Positions 17,922 to 25,789 of a DNA stretch of 64,000 bases are shown piece by piece. Numbering within the stretch: the stretch's first letter is position 1; every line of letters begins with the position of its first letter. Source of the DNA: Candidatus Epilinea brevis (GTDB lineage: Bacteria > Chloroflexota > Anaerolineae > Epilineales > Epilineaceae); the NCBI GenBank assembly GCA_016710785.1, contig JADJUE010000005.1, positions 186,001 to 250,000 on the forward strand. Direction: 5' to 3'. The notes under the pieces are model-generated. The model was not told where the DNA came from. It worked only from the letters and a program-made list of their open reading frames with translations, and searched no databases. A program made the position numbers and the translations under genes.

Positions 17922-17951
17922 ATTGTAGCAAATGGGGCGCCGAGGCGTAAA
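17922..17951 (-). promoter_or_regulatory. Promoter for the LysM gene (TTTACG-18-TACAAT)
   Basis: On the minus strand TTTACG (17951-17946) and TACAAT (17927-17922) are separated by 18 bp, giving a 5' leader of about 140 bases before the ATG at 17774. Confidence 0.45.
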
Positions 17952-18018
17952 CGCCGGCGATCGCCCGTGGCCACCACGAGCTCCCGAAGCGCGCTCCCGG
18001 CAAGGCATGTGAAAGGGC

Positions 18019-18047
18019 TTGTGCCCCGGCCCCGTCTGAGGTATCTA
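18019..18047 (+). promoter_or_regulatory. Promoter for the amino-acid ABC operon (TTGTGC-17-TATCTA)
   Basis: TTGTGC at 18019 and TATCTA at 18042 are spaced by 17 bp, about 80 bases before the start at 18130. Confidence 0.45.
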
Positions 18048-18129
18048 TAGGGCGGCGGGTCCGACTGGGTCCGCCGCGCCCCACCGGGCCTGCCGCCATG
18101 ACCGGCCCGGTCAGCCAAGGAGAGACCCC

Positions 18130-18975
18130 ATGAAGCGCCTCATCCCCGGCGCCTTGAGCGCCCTGATCCTGGCCGTAGCCCTGGGGGCCTGCGCCAGCGG
18201 CTCCTCCGACCAGCCGGCGGGCGACGCCACCGCGGACCCCGCGGCGCAGCCCGCGGCCGAGACCGCCGCTCCGGCATCGGGCGACCTGGGCGGGCGGGAG
18301 ATCGTGGTGGGTACGGACGCCACCTACGAACCCTTCGAGTTCACCGATGACGCCGGCAAGATCGTCGGGGTGGACCCGGACATCATGACGGCCATCTGCC
18401 AGATCGCCAACTGCAAGCCGCGCTTCGTGGCCACGGCCTGGGACGGCATCTTCGCCGCCCTCAAGTCCGGTGAGTTCGATGCGCTCATGAGCTCGATCAC
18501 CATCCTGCCGGAGCGGGAGACGGAGAGCGGCGCCCATTTCACCGTGCCCTACCACAGCATCGGGCAGGTCATCCTGGTGCGGGCCGACAACAGCACCGTC
18601 ACCGGCGTGGCGGCCCTGCCGCAAGCCGTGGTGGGCGTGCAGACGGGCACCACGGGCGATACGGCGGCCACGGCGAAGGCCCTGGTGCCGGAGGACAAGA
18701 TGCGCCGCTTCGAAACGGTGCCGCTGGCCATCCAGGCCCTGCGCAACGGCGACATCGACGCCGTGGTCCTGGACAGCGTCCCGGCGGAGAAGGCCGCCAA
18801 GGATACCGCGGAGCCGCGGCTGATGGTCGCCGGCGAGCCCTTCACCCAGGAGGATTACGGCATCCTGGTGCCCGACAAGAGCCCCGAGCTGCTGGAGGCC
18901 TTCAACGCCGCCATCGCGCAGATGCAGGACAGCGGCCAACTGGCGACCATCGTCGGCAAATGGCTGACTGAGTAG
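18130..18975 (+). CDS. Amino-acid ABC transporter substrate-binding lipoprotein
   Basis: This 281-aa protein begins with a lipoprotein signal (MKRLIPGALSALILAVALGAC, lipobox LGAC) and an Ala/Pro-rich spacer. The SBP_bac_3 fold follows: REIVVGTDATYEPFEFTDDAGKIVGVDPDIM, TAWDGIFAALKSGEFDALMSSITILPERE, and the hinge region LPQAVVGVQTGTTGDTAA. It would bind a polar amino acid outside the cell and deliver it to the permease encoded 26 bp downstream. AAGGAG precedes the ATG. The DAVVLDSVPAEK segment is the usual second-lobe ligand loop. Confidence 0.88.
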   Translation: MKRLIPGALSALILAVALGACASGSSDQPAGDATADPAAQPAAETAAPASGDLGGREIVVGTDATYEPFEFTDDAGKIVGVDPDIMTAICQIANCKPRFVATAWDGIFAALKSGEFDALMSSITILPERETESGAHFTVPYHSIGQVILVRADNSTVTGVAALPQAVVGVQTGTTGDTAATAKALVPEDKMRRFETVPLAIQALRNGDIDAVVLDSVPAEKAAKDTAEPRLMVAGEPFTQEDYGILVPDKSPELLEAFNAAIAQMQDSGQLATIVGKWLTE

Positions 18976-19001
18976 GGACCGGGCCGGATTCCGGAACCGC
19001 C

Positions 19002-19901
19002 ATGGACCCGCCCGCCGCTGCAGCCGTCACCGCGGCCGTCACCGCCCGCCGCTCCGCGCGCCAGCGCCTGGCCGACCTGCCCTGGTGGCTGGTGCTGCTG
19101 CTGGCCGCCGCCACATGGTGGCTGGTCACCGCCTCCGGCGACCTGGGAACGCAGGCCACCCTCAGGGTCCTGATGCGCGGCCTGGCGGTGACGGTGCGGG
19201 TGACCCTGGTCAGCTTCGCCCTGGCCCTGGTCATCGGCACGGCGGTGGGCCTGGGGCGGGTCTCGCCGCGCCGCTGGCTGCGCGAGCTGGCCACGCTGTA
19301 CGTCGAGGTCGTCCGCGGCGTGCCGCTGTTGGTCCTCATCCTGTGGATCGGCTACGCCCTGGTACCGACGGTGATCACCTTCCTGGCGGCGCAGCTACGG
19401 GATCTGGCCGCCGCGGGCCATGACTTCTACGGCTGGGGCCCCCGTCTGGCGGCCGCCTGCCGCCGCCCGGCCGATTGCGCCAGCATGGAACTGCGCGGCG
19501 TGCTGGGACTGGCCATCGGCTACGGGGCCTACGTGGCGGAGATCGTGCGCGCGGGCATCGAGGCGGTGGCCCGCGGCCAATGGGAAGCCGCCGCCTCCCT
19601 GGGCCTGGGCCGGGCGCAGGTGCTGCGGCTGGTGGTCCTGCCGCAGGCCCTGCGCGTGGCGATGCCGCCCCTGGGCAACGATTTCGTAGCCATGCTCAAG
19701 GACTCGGCCCTGATCTCCGTCCTGGCGGTGCCGGATATCGTGCAGGAGGCGCGGCAGCATGTGGCCAAGACCTTCAAGGCGCTGGAGGTCTGGAACCTGG
19801 TGGCCCTGGTCTACCTGGTGCTGACGGTGCTCCTGAGCCTGGGCCTGCGCCGCCTGGAGCGGCATCTGGCCCAGGGGCGGCAGGGGGCGGGCGATGCCTG
19901 A
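19002..19901 (+). CDS. Amino-acid ABC transporter permease (HisM/GlnP type)
   Basis: This 299-aa polytopic permease carries the HEQRo-family core: LMRGLAVTVRVTLVSFALALVIGTAVGLGR, then YVEVVRGVPLLVLILWIGY, and the EAA loop WEAAASLGLGRAQVLRLVVLPQALRVAMPPLGNDFVAMLKDSALISVLAVPDI that docks the ATPase. A roughly 50-residue periplasmic insertion (AAQLRDLAAAGHDFYGWGPRLAAACRRPADCA) between helices is longer than usual. No ATP-binding subunit is encoded in this operon; the next gene is an unrelated methyltransferase whose ATG overlaps this stop by 8 bp. Confidence 0.87.
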   Translation: MDPPAAAAVTAAVTARRSARQRLADLPWWLVLLLAAATWWLVTASGDLGTQATLRVLMRGLAVTVRVTLVSFALALVIGTAVGLGRVSPRRWLRELATLYVEVVRGVPLLVLILWIGYALVPTVITFLAAQLRDLAAAGHDFYGWGPRLAAACRRPADCASMELRGVLGLAIGYGAYVAEIVRAGIEAVARGQWEAAASLGLGRAQVLRLVVLPQALRVAMPPLGNDFVAMLKDSALISVLAVPDIVQEARQHVAKTFKALEVWNLVALVYLVLTVLLSLGLRRLERHLAQGRQGAGDA

Positions 19902-20907
19902 GAATGGATCGGCGGCCGCCGCGCCGCCTGCCCCGGAGACCGCATCCTCGATCGCGCTGGATCCCGCCCTGGCGCTGGAACTGCCCGCCTGCGACCGCTG
20001 CGGCTCCCCGGAGGCGCGCACCTTGCTCGCGCCAGGCTCCTGGGCGCCGCCGGTGCCCCCGCAAGTGGGTTTCCGCCGCTGCAGCTCCTGCGGCCTGGTC
20101 TACCAGGCGCCGCGGCCCACGCCGGCAGCCATCGGCGCCTTCTACCCTCCGGATTACCAGCCCTACCGGAAGGCCATCGAGGACGAGCCCTGGGCCCTCA
20201 TGCGCCTGATGCGCCGGCGCAAGCTGGCCGACCGGCGCCACCTGATCGAGCGCCACCTGATCGACCACCGCGGCGCCGCCCCGGGCAAGGTCCTGGACGT
20301 GGGCTGCAGCACGGGGCTGTTCCTGCACGAGATGGTCCAGGCGGGCTGGCAGGCCGAGGGGGTGGAGCTGTCGGAGGGCGCGGCGGACTACGCCCGCCGG
20401 CGCTTCGGGCTACCGGTGTTCACGGGCATGCTGGAGGACGCGCCCTTGGTCGACGGCAGCTTCGACGTGGTCACCTTCTGGGACGTCCTGGAGCATGTCT
20501 ACTCGCCCTCGACCACCCTGGCCCTGGCCGCGCGGCTCCTGAAGCCCGGTGGCTTGCTGCTGGTCCACGTGCCCAACTGGGACAGCCCGGAGCGGCGGCT
20601 CTTCGGCCGCCACTGGGCCGGCTGGGACCCGCCGCGCCACCTCTACGTCTTCGACCGCGCCAGCCTGGGCGGCATCATGAAAGCGGCGGGCTTCCGACTG
20701 CTGGACTGGGTCTGCTTCATGCCCGCCTACTTCACCTGGCTGATCAGCCTGGAGAACTGGCTGGCGGCACGCCATCCGCGCCTGCGCGGCCCGGTCATCC
20801 GCCTGCTGCGCCTGCCGGGCCTGCGCCTGCTGGTGGAACCGCTCTTCTGGGCCCTCAACCGCCTGGGGCGCGGCTCGGTGATCGCGGCGGTGGGGCGGAA
20901 AGGCTGA
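19894..20907 (+). CDS. SAM-dependent methyltransferase with N-terminal zinc-ribbon-like motif
   Basis: This 337-aa protein has an N-terminal Cys cluster (CDRCGSPEARTLL...FRRCSSCGLVYQAPRPT) followed by FYPPDYQPY, as in Methyltransf_23/zinc-ribbon enzymes of glycan and surface clusters. The SAM site is VLDVGCSTGLFLHEM near residue 133, with DVVTFWDVLEHVYSPSTTL as motif post-I and GRHWAGWDPPRHLYVFD typical of this family. The substrate is unknown, perhaps a nucleotide sugar or lipid-linked glycan. It overlaps the ABC permease gene, so it is probably co-transcribed although functionally distinct. Confidence 0.8.
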   Translation: MPENGSAAAAPPAPETASSIALDPALALELPACDRCGSPEARTLLAPGSWAPPVPPQVGFRRCSSCGLVYQAPRPTPAAIGAFYPPDYQPYRKAIEDEPWALMRLMRRRKLADRRHLIERHLIDHRGAAPGKVLDVGCSTGLFLHEMVQAGWQAEGVELSEGAADYARRRFGLPVFTGMLEDAPLVDGSFDVVTFWDVLEHVYSPSTTLALAARLLKPGGLLLVHVPNWDSPERRLFGRHWAGWDPPRHLYVFDRASLGGIMKAAGFRLLDWVCFMPAYFTWLISLENWLAARHPRLRGPVIRLLRLPGLRLLVEPLFWALNRLGRGSVIAAVGRKG

Positions 20908-20966
20908 GGCCCCGGCGGGAGTTGCCAGAAGATGGTCCTCATGCCATGATAGCCATGAGGTGACAC

Positions 20967-21215
20967 ATGTTGGAATCCGTGACCAAACTGGGCGAAGGTG
21001 GACGAATCGTGGTTCCTTCAGCCTTCCGCAAGGCTTTGGGCATTCAGACCGGCGACGACCTCATCATGGTCCTGGAGAACGATGAGCTGCGCATCATGTC
21101 TCCGCGCCGAGCCATAGCGCGGGCACGGGCCCTCGTGCGGCGGTACATTCCGGACGATGTCCGCCTGTCGGATGAGCTGCTGGAAGACCGGCGACGGGAA
21201 GCGGAACGTGAATGA
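20967..21215 (+). CDS. AbrB/MazE-family antitoxin
   Basis: This 82-aa protein has the swapped-hairpin AbrB fold: VTKLGEGGRIVVPSAFRKALGIQTGDDLIMVLENDELRIMSPRRAIARARALV. It should bind DNA as a dimer to repress its own operon, and its acidic/basic C-terminal tail (YIPDDVRLSDELLEDRRREAERE) would neutralise the PIN toxin encoded next. The two genes overlap by 8 bases. A CCATGATAGCCATGAGG stretch in front of the start contains a small repeat that may be its operator. Confidence 0.85.
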   Translation: MLESVTKLGEGGRIVVPSAFRKALGIQTGDDLIMVLENDELRIMSPRRAIARARALVRRYIPDDVRLSDELLEDRRREAERE

Positions 21216-21597
21216 TACCAGGTGGGTTCTGGACGCCTCCGCCTTGCTGGCCCTGCTTCGCTCCGAGCCTGGGGGCGAGGTCGTTGCGGATCTCTTCCCC
21301 CACGTGGTCATCAGCAGCGTCAACCTGTCCGAAGTGGTGGCCAAGCTGGCAGAGCACGGCATGCCCGATCAAGCCATCCGTTCCGCATTCGCCGATCTGC
21401 AGCTCGATGTGGTCGACTTCGATACCGAGGCAGCCCTGACCGCCGGATTCCTGCGTCCCGCAACCCGATCGCAAGGGCTGTCGTTCGGCGATCGAGCCTG
21501 CCTCGCGTTGGCCTGGGCGCGCGGCACCGCAGCGGTCACCAGCGATCGATCCTGGTTGGGTCTGCTGCCGCAGGTCAACGTGCGCGTCATCCGCTGA
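21208..21597 (+). CDS. PIN-domain (VapC-like) ribonuclease toxin
   Basis: This 129-aa protein shows the PIN acidic residues: WVLDASALLALL (first Asp), NLSEVVAKLAE (Glu), LSFGDRACLALAW (Asp) and AAVTSDRSWLGL (last Asp). It would cleave RNA, commonly tRNA or rRNA, when not bound by the antitoxin. The GTG at 21208 is the only start that fits the frame and overlaps the antitoxin gene; the ATG at 21212 is in a different frame. Together the genes form a complete type II toxin-antitoxin module. Confidence 0.85.
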   Translation: MNDTRWVLDASALLALLRSEPGGEVVADLFPHVVISSVNLSEVVAKLAEHGMPDQAIRSAFADLQLDVVDFDTEAALTAGFLRPATRSQGLSFGDRACLALAWARGTAAVTSDRSWLGLLPQVNVRVIR

Positions 21598-21654
21598 GGA
21601 CGACAACTCCCGGCCGGATCAGCCCCGATCTCCGTCGCAACACCTCAAACAAGC

Positions 21655-21688
21655 AGCAGGCCCCGCCCGGTGAGGGGCGGGGCCTGCT
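21655..21688 (-). terminator. Strong rho-independent-type terminator of the secreted surface protein gene
   Basis: AGCAGGCCCCGCCC (21655-21668) pairs perfectly with GGGCGGGGCCTGCT (ending 21688) around a short loop. On the minus strand the hairpin is followed by TTGTTTGA. It lies 36 bases after the minus-strand stop at 21725 and may also end the toxin-antitoxin transcript. Confidence 0.8.
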
Positions 21689-21724
21689 GAAAGGTCGGTC
21701 TGGATCGGAATGCGACGCGTTAGC

Positions 21725-23203
21725 TCAGTCGGCCTTGATGCCGCTGTAGATGGCCGCGTCCACCTTGCCGTTGCCGGAGGCGTCGTTGACGATGACCACG
21801 ACCGGCTGGTCGCTGGTAATCGAGGCCGAGCCGTAGACGTTGGTCGGCATGCCGGCGATGAGCGGCGGGAACCAGTTGCCCGAGGCCAACGGGGCCACGG
21901 TCTGGCTGGTGCCGGTGACGCTGATCAGCTGGCCGCTGGAGTTCTTGAACTCGATGGACACGTTCGCCGGAGCGTCGCCGATGTTCATCGCCTGGATGCC
22001 CGTGGACAGGTCCAGGTTCGTGTGCTTGTTGCGGAACAGCGGCAGCGCGACCTTCTTGGCGCCCGCGGCGGCCGAGAAAGCGTTGTAGGCCGCCGAGGTG
22101 CCGGCGCCGGGGCTGTTGGCCGTCTTGCCCAGGTCGGCGTCGTTGACGATGGCCAGGATGTTGCCACCCGTGGCCTCGATCTTGGCCGCGCCCACGCACT
22201 TCGGCGCCAGGCCGCTCGCGCCGGTCGGCAGCGCGGCGATGTTGCCCTGGTAGAAGACCGCCGAGCTCTTGGCATCGATCGTGAAGGCCTTGCCGCCGTG
22301 CACCGTCTGACCCGTGCAGCCGAGGCCCGGGATGCCGGCCGAAGCGACGTAGGTGACCGTCACCTGCACCGGGCTGGTGCCCGGGTTGACCACGGAGATG
22401 CCGCTGGTGCCGTAGAAGTCGTTGCGGAACAGCGGGGCGTACAAGGTGGCCGCCGCCTGCTCGCTCGGCACGCCTTCGTAGGCGTAGACGGCCTTGGTGA
22501 TGTTCTCGATGTCCATGAAGGCCTGCACGCCCACCGGGATGGTGGCGCTCTTCACGACCAGGGCGCCCAAGGTGCCCGCGGGCACCGACGAGAAGGCGGC
22601 GTCCTTGCCCAGGTCAACCGTGACCGAGGTGCCGGGGCCGATGTTCTTCTGCGTGCTCACCAGGGCGGTGGCGGAACCGGCCTTGAAGAACTCGACCGTG
22701 ACCGTCGCCTGCTGGCCCGTGTCCGTGTTCTGGATGCTGGCCAGGGTGGTCTGACCACTGTAGCCCTTGGCCGCCAGCGGCACCGAGATCTCGTTGCCCG
22801 GGATCACGTTGCTGTAGATGGCCGCGCCGCCGCTGGTGCTCCAGTCGGTGCGGGCGATGGCCGCGATCTGGCGGTCAGCGCTGATGATGGCGGCGTAGGC
22901 GCCGTTGGTCAGCGAGGTCTCGGTGGGCAGGTAGATGTTGGCGGCCGAGCCGGCAGCCACGTTGGGGCGGTTGAGGGAGACGGCGGCGTTGCCCTTCTGG
23001 TTGTAGAAGTCAGCCACGATCTGGGCGTCCTGCGAAGCGTCCAGGTTCTGGATCTGGATGCCGCTGCCGCCGGCGCCCTGAATGCCCGCCAGGCGGCTGG
23101 CATACACGGCCGGGGTGTTGTTGGCGCCGAAACCGGCGACGCCGGCTACGAGCACTGCGGCCACGGTGGCCATCGAGGCCAGGACCACTACCTTCTTCAT
23201 CAT
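21725..23203 (-). CDS. Secreted repetitive surface protein (possible cell-surface or S-layer-like protein)
   Basis: This 492-aa protein has a signal peptide (MMKKVVVLASMATVAAVLVAGVAGFGA). The rest is a repeated beta-rich unit of roughly 110-130 residues with motifs such as IQIQNLDASQDAQIVADFYNQKG, LASIQNTDTGQQATVTVEFFKAG, ISVVNPGTSPVQVTVTYVA and IQAMNIGDAPANVSIEFKNSSG. Each resembles an N-x-G/D-xxxAxVxVxF Ig-like strand pair. Codon choice is strongly biased to C-ending codons, and the gene has a clear promoter, AGGAG ribosome site and strong terminator, as for an abundantly made protein. Only one Cys pair (GLGCTG...KCVG) is seen. The function is unrecognised. Confidence 0.75.
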   Translation of the reverse strand: MMKKVVVLASMATVAAVLVAGVAGFGANNTPAVYASRLAGIQGAGGSGIQIQNLDASQDAQIVADFYNQKGNAAVSLNRPNVAAGSAANIYLPTETSLTNGAYAAIISADRQIAAIARTDWSTSGGAAIYSNVIPGNEISVPLAAKGYSGQTTLASIQNTDTGQQATVTVEFFKAGSATALVSTQKNIGPGTSVTVDLGKDAAFSSVPAGTLGALVVKSATIPVGVQAFMDIENITKAVYAYEGVPSEQAAATLYAPLFRNDFYGTSGISVVNPGTSPVQVTVTYVASAGIPGLGCTGQTVHGGKAFTIDAKSSAVFYQGNIAALPTGASGLAPKCVGAAKIEATGGNILAIVNDADLGKTANSPGAGTSAAYNAFSAAAGAKKVALPLFRNKHTNLDLSTGIQAMNIGDAPANVSIEFKNSSGQLISVTGTSQTVAPLASGNWFPPLIAGMPTNVYGSASITSDQPVVVIVNDASGNGKVDAAIYSGIKAD

Positions 23204-23329
23204 GATCGTTGCTCCTATGTCTCGTAAGAGATCGGGTGATGGAAACGGGTTGCGACGTCTGCTTCTCGCATCCGCCCCTCAGGGACCGCCGGTCTCGCGG
23301 CCGGCCTCGGCTCCGAAAGGGACGCTACC

Positions 23330-23358
23330 AGTGTACCCGCCCCCCACCCGACCCTCAA
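23330..23358 (-). promoter_or_regulatory. Promoter of the secreted surface protein gene (TTGAGG-17-TACACT)
   Basis: On the minus strand TTGAGG (23358-23353) and TACACT (23335-23330) are 17 bp apart, about 125 bases upstream of the start at 23203, leaving a substantial leader. Confidence 0.6.
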
Positions 23359-23439
23359 TGCTCCCTTGGCGGCAATCGGCCGCAAAACCCTACTCCCTTG
23401 CGCTGGCTCTGCCCGTTGCGGCTACACCCTTGGTAGTAG

Positions 23440-24000
23440 TCAGCCCAGAATCTCAGCACGGCAGGCCTGGCAACGGCCCGCCGCGGCGACCTCGCCGCGC
23501 TCCGCGCCGCAGCGCGGGCAGCAACCCGGTCGCGCCGCCGCCAGCTGGAAGACGCCGGCCCGCAGGTCCAGCCAGCCGCGGATCTCGCCTCGCCCCGCCG
23601 CGGCGCGCAGGAGGCCGCAGACCTCGCTGCGCGGCCGGCCCAGGGCGATCACCGCCTCGGTGAGGCTCAGGCGGCCATCGGCATCGAAAAGCGGGCGCAG
23701 GCGGGACCAGTCGCGGCGATCCGGGGCGCCGGCCAGCGCCGCGCCGCCATGACGCAGCAGGTAGATGCCCGCAGCCATGAGCGGCAGGAGGAGGGCGAGC
23801 ATGAGACCCAGACCCAGAAGCCCCGCCCAGGCCGGCAGGGCGCCACTGGCCCGCCCGCCGCGCCACCAGAGCACGGCCCCCTGCCCCGCCAGCAGGCCGC
23901 CCAGGATCAATGCCCCGCCTACCGACCGCGCGCCGCGTCCGCCGCCCCGAGGCAACGGCTCAGGCGCGATCGGCTCCGACGGGTCAGCCGGCGGAGCCAT
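23440..24000 (-). CDS. Membrane protein with C-terminal zinc ribbon
   Basis: This 186-aa protein has two predicted membrane helices (SVGGALILGGLLAGQGAVLWW and GLLGLGLMLALLLPLMAAGIYLL). A short winged-helix-like region follows (LFDADGRLSLTEAVIALGRPRSEVCGLLRAAAGRGEIRGWLDLRAGVFQLA), then a CxxC zinc ribbon (CCPRCGAERGEV...CQACRAEILG). The family is not recognised. The start at 24000 overlaps the end of rsmD by 17 bases; a longer version from 24039 is possible. Confidence 0.65.
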   Translation of the reverse strand: MAPPADPSEPIAPEPLPRGGGRGARSVGGALILGGLLAGQGAVLWWRGGRASGALPAWAGLLGLGLMLALLLPLMAAGIYLLRHGGAALAGAPDRRDWSRLRPLFDADGRLSLTEAVIALGRPRSEVCGLLRAAAGRGEIRGWLDLRAGVFQLAAARPGCCPRCGAERGEVAAAGRCQACRAEILG

Positions 24001-24601
24001 CGTCTCGCCCGTCCGCCGGGGCGATGCCCGGACCGTCATCCTCGACCTCCGCCGGCCGGTAGAAACGCAGCTCCACGCTGCCATAGGTCCGCCGATCGGC
24101 AAGGCTCAGGGCCACGAGCGGCAGGTCCTCGCCCTCGCGCGGGTCGATCTGCACCACCAGGAGCCCATCGGCCCCCAGCCAGGCGGCGCAGGCGGCGTCC
24201 AGGGCGATGACCGCCTGCTTCCACAGGCCCTTGTACTGCGGCGGCGCCACAAAGACAAGGTCATAGGGCTGGGCGGGCGGCGTCTCCAGCAGGCGGAAGG
24301 CATCCCGTCGCAACAGGCGGGCCGCTGGTCCGGCCAGACCCGTGCCGTCCAGGTTGGCCTGGATCACCTTCAGGGCCGCCGGGGCCAGCTCGTTGAAATC
24401 GCAGGCCGCGGCGCCGCGGCTGAGCGCCTCGATGCCCACCTGGCCGGTGCCGGCGAAGAGATCCAGCATCCGCGCACCGACCAGCTCCGGCTGCAGGATG
24501 CTGAACAGCGCCTCCTTGGCCCGGTCCGTGATCGGCCTTGTGCCGGCGCCCGGAACCGCCTGCAGGCGGCGGCCGCGTGCCTTCCCCGCGATGACCCTCA
24601 T
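23984..24601 (-). CDS. rsmD: 16S rRNA (guanine(966)-N2)-methyltransferase RsmD-like
   Basis: This 205-aa protein starts MRVIAGKARGRRLQAVPGAGTRPITDRAKEALFSIL, the RsmD hallmark, and has the SAM motif MLDLFAGTGQVGIEALSRGA. The catalytic tetrapeptide, usually D/N-P-P-Y, reads APPQY at residues 119-123 (VFVAPPQYKGLW), and the motif II Glu is in FNELAP. I believe this variant occurs in RsmD homologues of Chloroflexota, so the protein is probably functional. Methylation of G966 of 16S rRNA near the ribosomal P site is the expected role. The last 20 residues are an Asp/Gly-rich tail. Confidence 0.82.
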   Translation of the reverse strand: MRVIAGKARGRRLQAVPGAGTRPITDRAKEALFSILQPELVGARMLDLFAGTGQVGIEALSRGAAACDFNELAPAALKVIQANLDGTGLAGPAARLLRRDAFRLLETPPAQPYDLVFVAPPQYKGLWKQAVIALDAACAAWLGADGLLVVQIDPREGEDLPLVALSLADRRTYGSVELRFYRPAEVEDDGPGIAPADGRDDGSAG

Positions 24602-24627
24602 GGCTTCATGTTATCGCAACAGCGCTT

Positions 24628-25725
24628 TCAAGCGCGTGTCTTGCGACTGAAGAGGTAGACCGCCGCGCCGCCCACGATCAGGCTCAAGAAGCTGATGGTG
24701 CGGTACAGGCCGGTCATCGCCAGGGCCGGGCCCCCGTCGTAGCCCTTGATGGTGAGGGCGCTGACCAGGATGAACTCCAGGCCCACGGCGCCCGGGGTCA
24801 GGGGAATGACGGTGATGAAGGCCTGCAGCAAGCTGAAGAAGACCACCAGCGGCAGCGGCAGCCGCAGGCCCAGGGCCAAGCCCACCAGCAGGAAGGCCGC
24901 TCCCTCCGCGACCCAGGCCAGGACGGAGAGGCCCAGGATGGGACCGAAGCCCCTGAAGGACAGCAGGAGCGCCCCGCTGAACTGCTGGAACAGCTCCGCC
25001 GGGCGGGGCGGCAGGCGCCGCGCGAGCCGCCAGCCCCAGCGCGCGAAGGCCAGCAGGCCCACCACGAGCGCCAACACCATGGCCCCCGCCAGCACGAAGA
25101 GCTGGAGCAGGCTGCAGCCCAGCTGCTCCAGGTGCAGCCCGCCGCGCAGGCAGGCCAGCGGCCCGCCCGCCAGGCCGGCCGTCAGCACCTCGCCGTAGGT
25201 GGCCAGGCCGGTGATCACGGTCAGGGTCACCAGCACCAGGAAGTCCAGCATCCGCTCGGCGACGATGGTGCCCATGCCGGCCGACCAGGCCGGACCGCCC
25301 TCCCGCTGCAGGAGCCAGCCGCGGTACAGGTCACCCAGCTTGGCCGGCACGATGCTGTTGACGAACCAGGAGAGGTAGATGATCTCCGCCAGATCGCGGA
25401 CGCGCGGCAGCTGCTGGGGCGGCAGGCCCGTGTTGCGCAGCAGCAGCCGCCAGCGCAGCCCGCGGATGGGGAAAGCCAGGTAGTAGGTACCCAGAGCCGC
25501 CAGGTAGAGGCCCGGATGCGCGCCGCGGATGGCGGCCCAGGCCTCGCGCAGGGCCGCCGGGTCCTGGCTGCGCAGGAAGAAGCCGATCAAGAGGAAGGCC
25601 AGGAGCAGCGATAGCAGGCTGCGCGGGCTGGCCAGGCGCCGGCCCAGCGCGGGCGGCCGCGGCGAGGTCTCAGCGGGCGGGGCGGCATCCAGCGGCTGCG
25701 CCGCGGTCTCGGCGGGCAGGCTCAT
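24628..25725 (-). CDS. Lysylphosphatidylglycerol-synthase-TM / UPF0104 flippase-like membrane protein
   Basis: This 365-aa protein has about seven membrane helices and the AglD/MprF-N-terminal signature YLSWFVNSIVPAKLGDLYRGWLL, plus a later AFITVIPLTPGAVGLEF segment (the conserved P-x-PGGxG-like loop). Members move lipids or polyprenyl sugars across the membrane or make polyprenyl-phosphate-linked glycans. The first 35 residues are proline-rich and cytoplasmic. The start at ATG 25725 excludes an upstream in-frame extension that would run through the 25-bp palindromic repeat. Confidence 0.8.
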   Translation of the reverse strand: MSLPAETAAQPLDAAPPAETSPRPPALGRRLASPRSLLSLLLAFLLIGFFLRSQDPAALREAWAAIRGAHPGLYLAALGTYYLAFPIRGLRWRLLLRNTGLPPQQLPRVRDLAEIIYLSWFVNSIVPAKLGDLYRGWLLQREGGPAWSAGMGTIVAERMLDFLVLVTLTVITGLATYGEVLTAGLAGGPLACLRGGLHLEQLGCSLLQLFVLAGAMVLALVVGLLAFARWGWRLARRLPPRPAELFQQFSGALLLSFRGFGPILGLSVLAWVAEGAAFLLVGLALGLRLPLPLVVFFSLLQAFITVIPLTPGAVGLEFILVSALTIKGYDGGPALAMTGLYRTISFLSLIVGGAAVYLFSRKTRA

Positions 25726-25727
25726 GG

Positions 25728-25752
25728 TCGCGCATGTGCGGCATGCACACCC
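25728..25752 (-). repeat. 25-bp palindromic repeat, copy 2
   Basis: On the minus strand this reads GGGTGTGCATGCCGCACA then TGCGCGA, one mismatch from the copy at 16442-16466. It ends two bases before the ATG of the flippase-like gene, where a translation or transcription operator could act. Confidence 0.6.
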
Positions 25753-25789
25753 GCAGAGCATGAAACTGCGGCTGGAGCGCGGCGCATCT

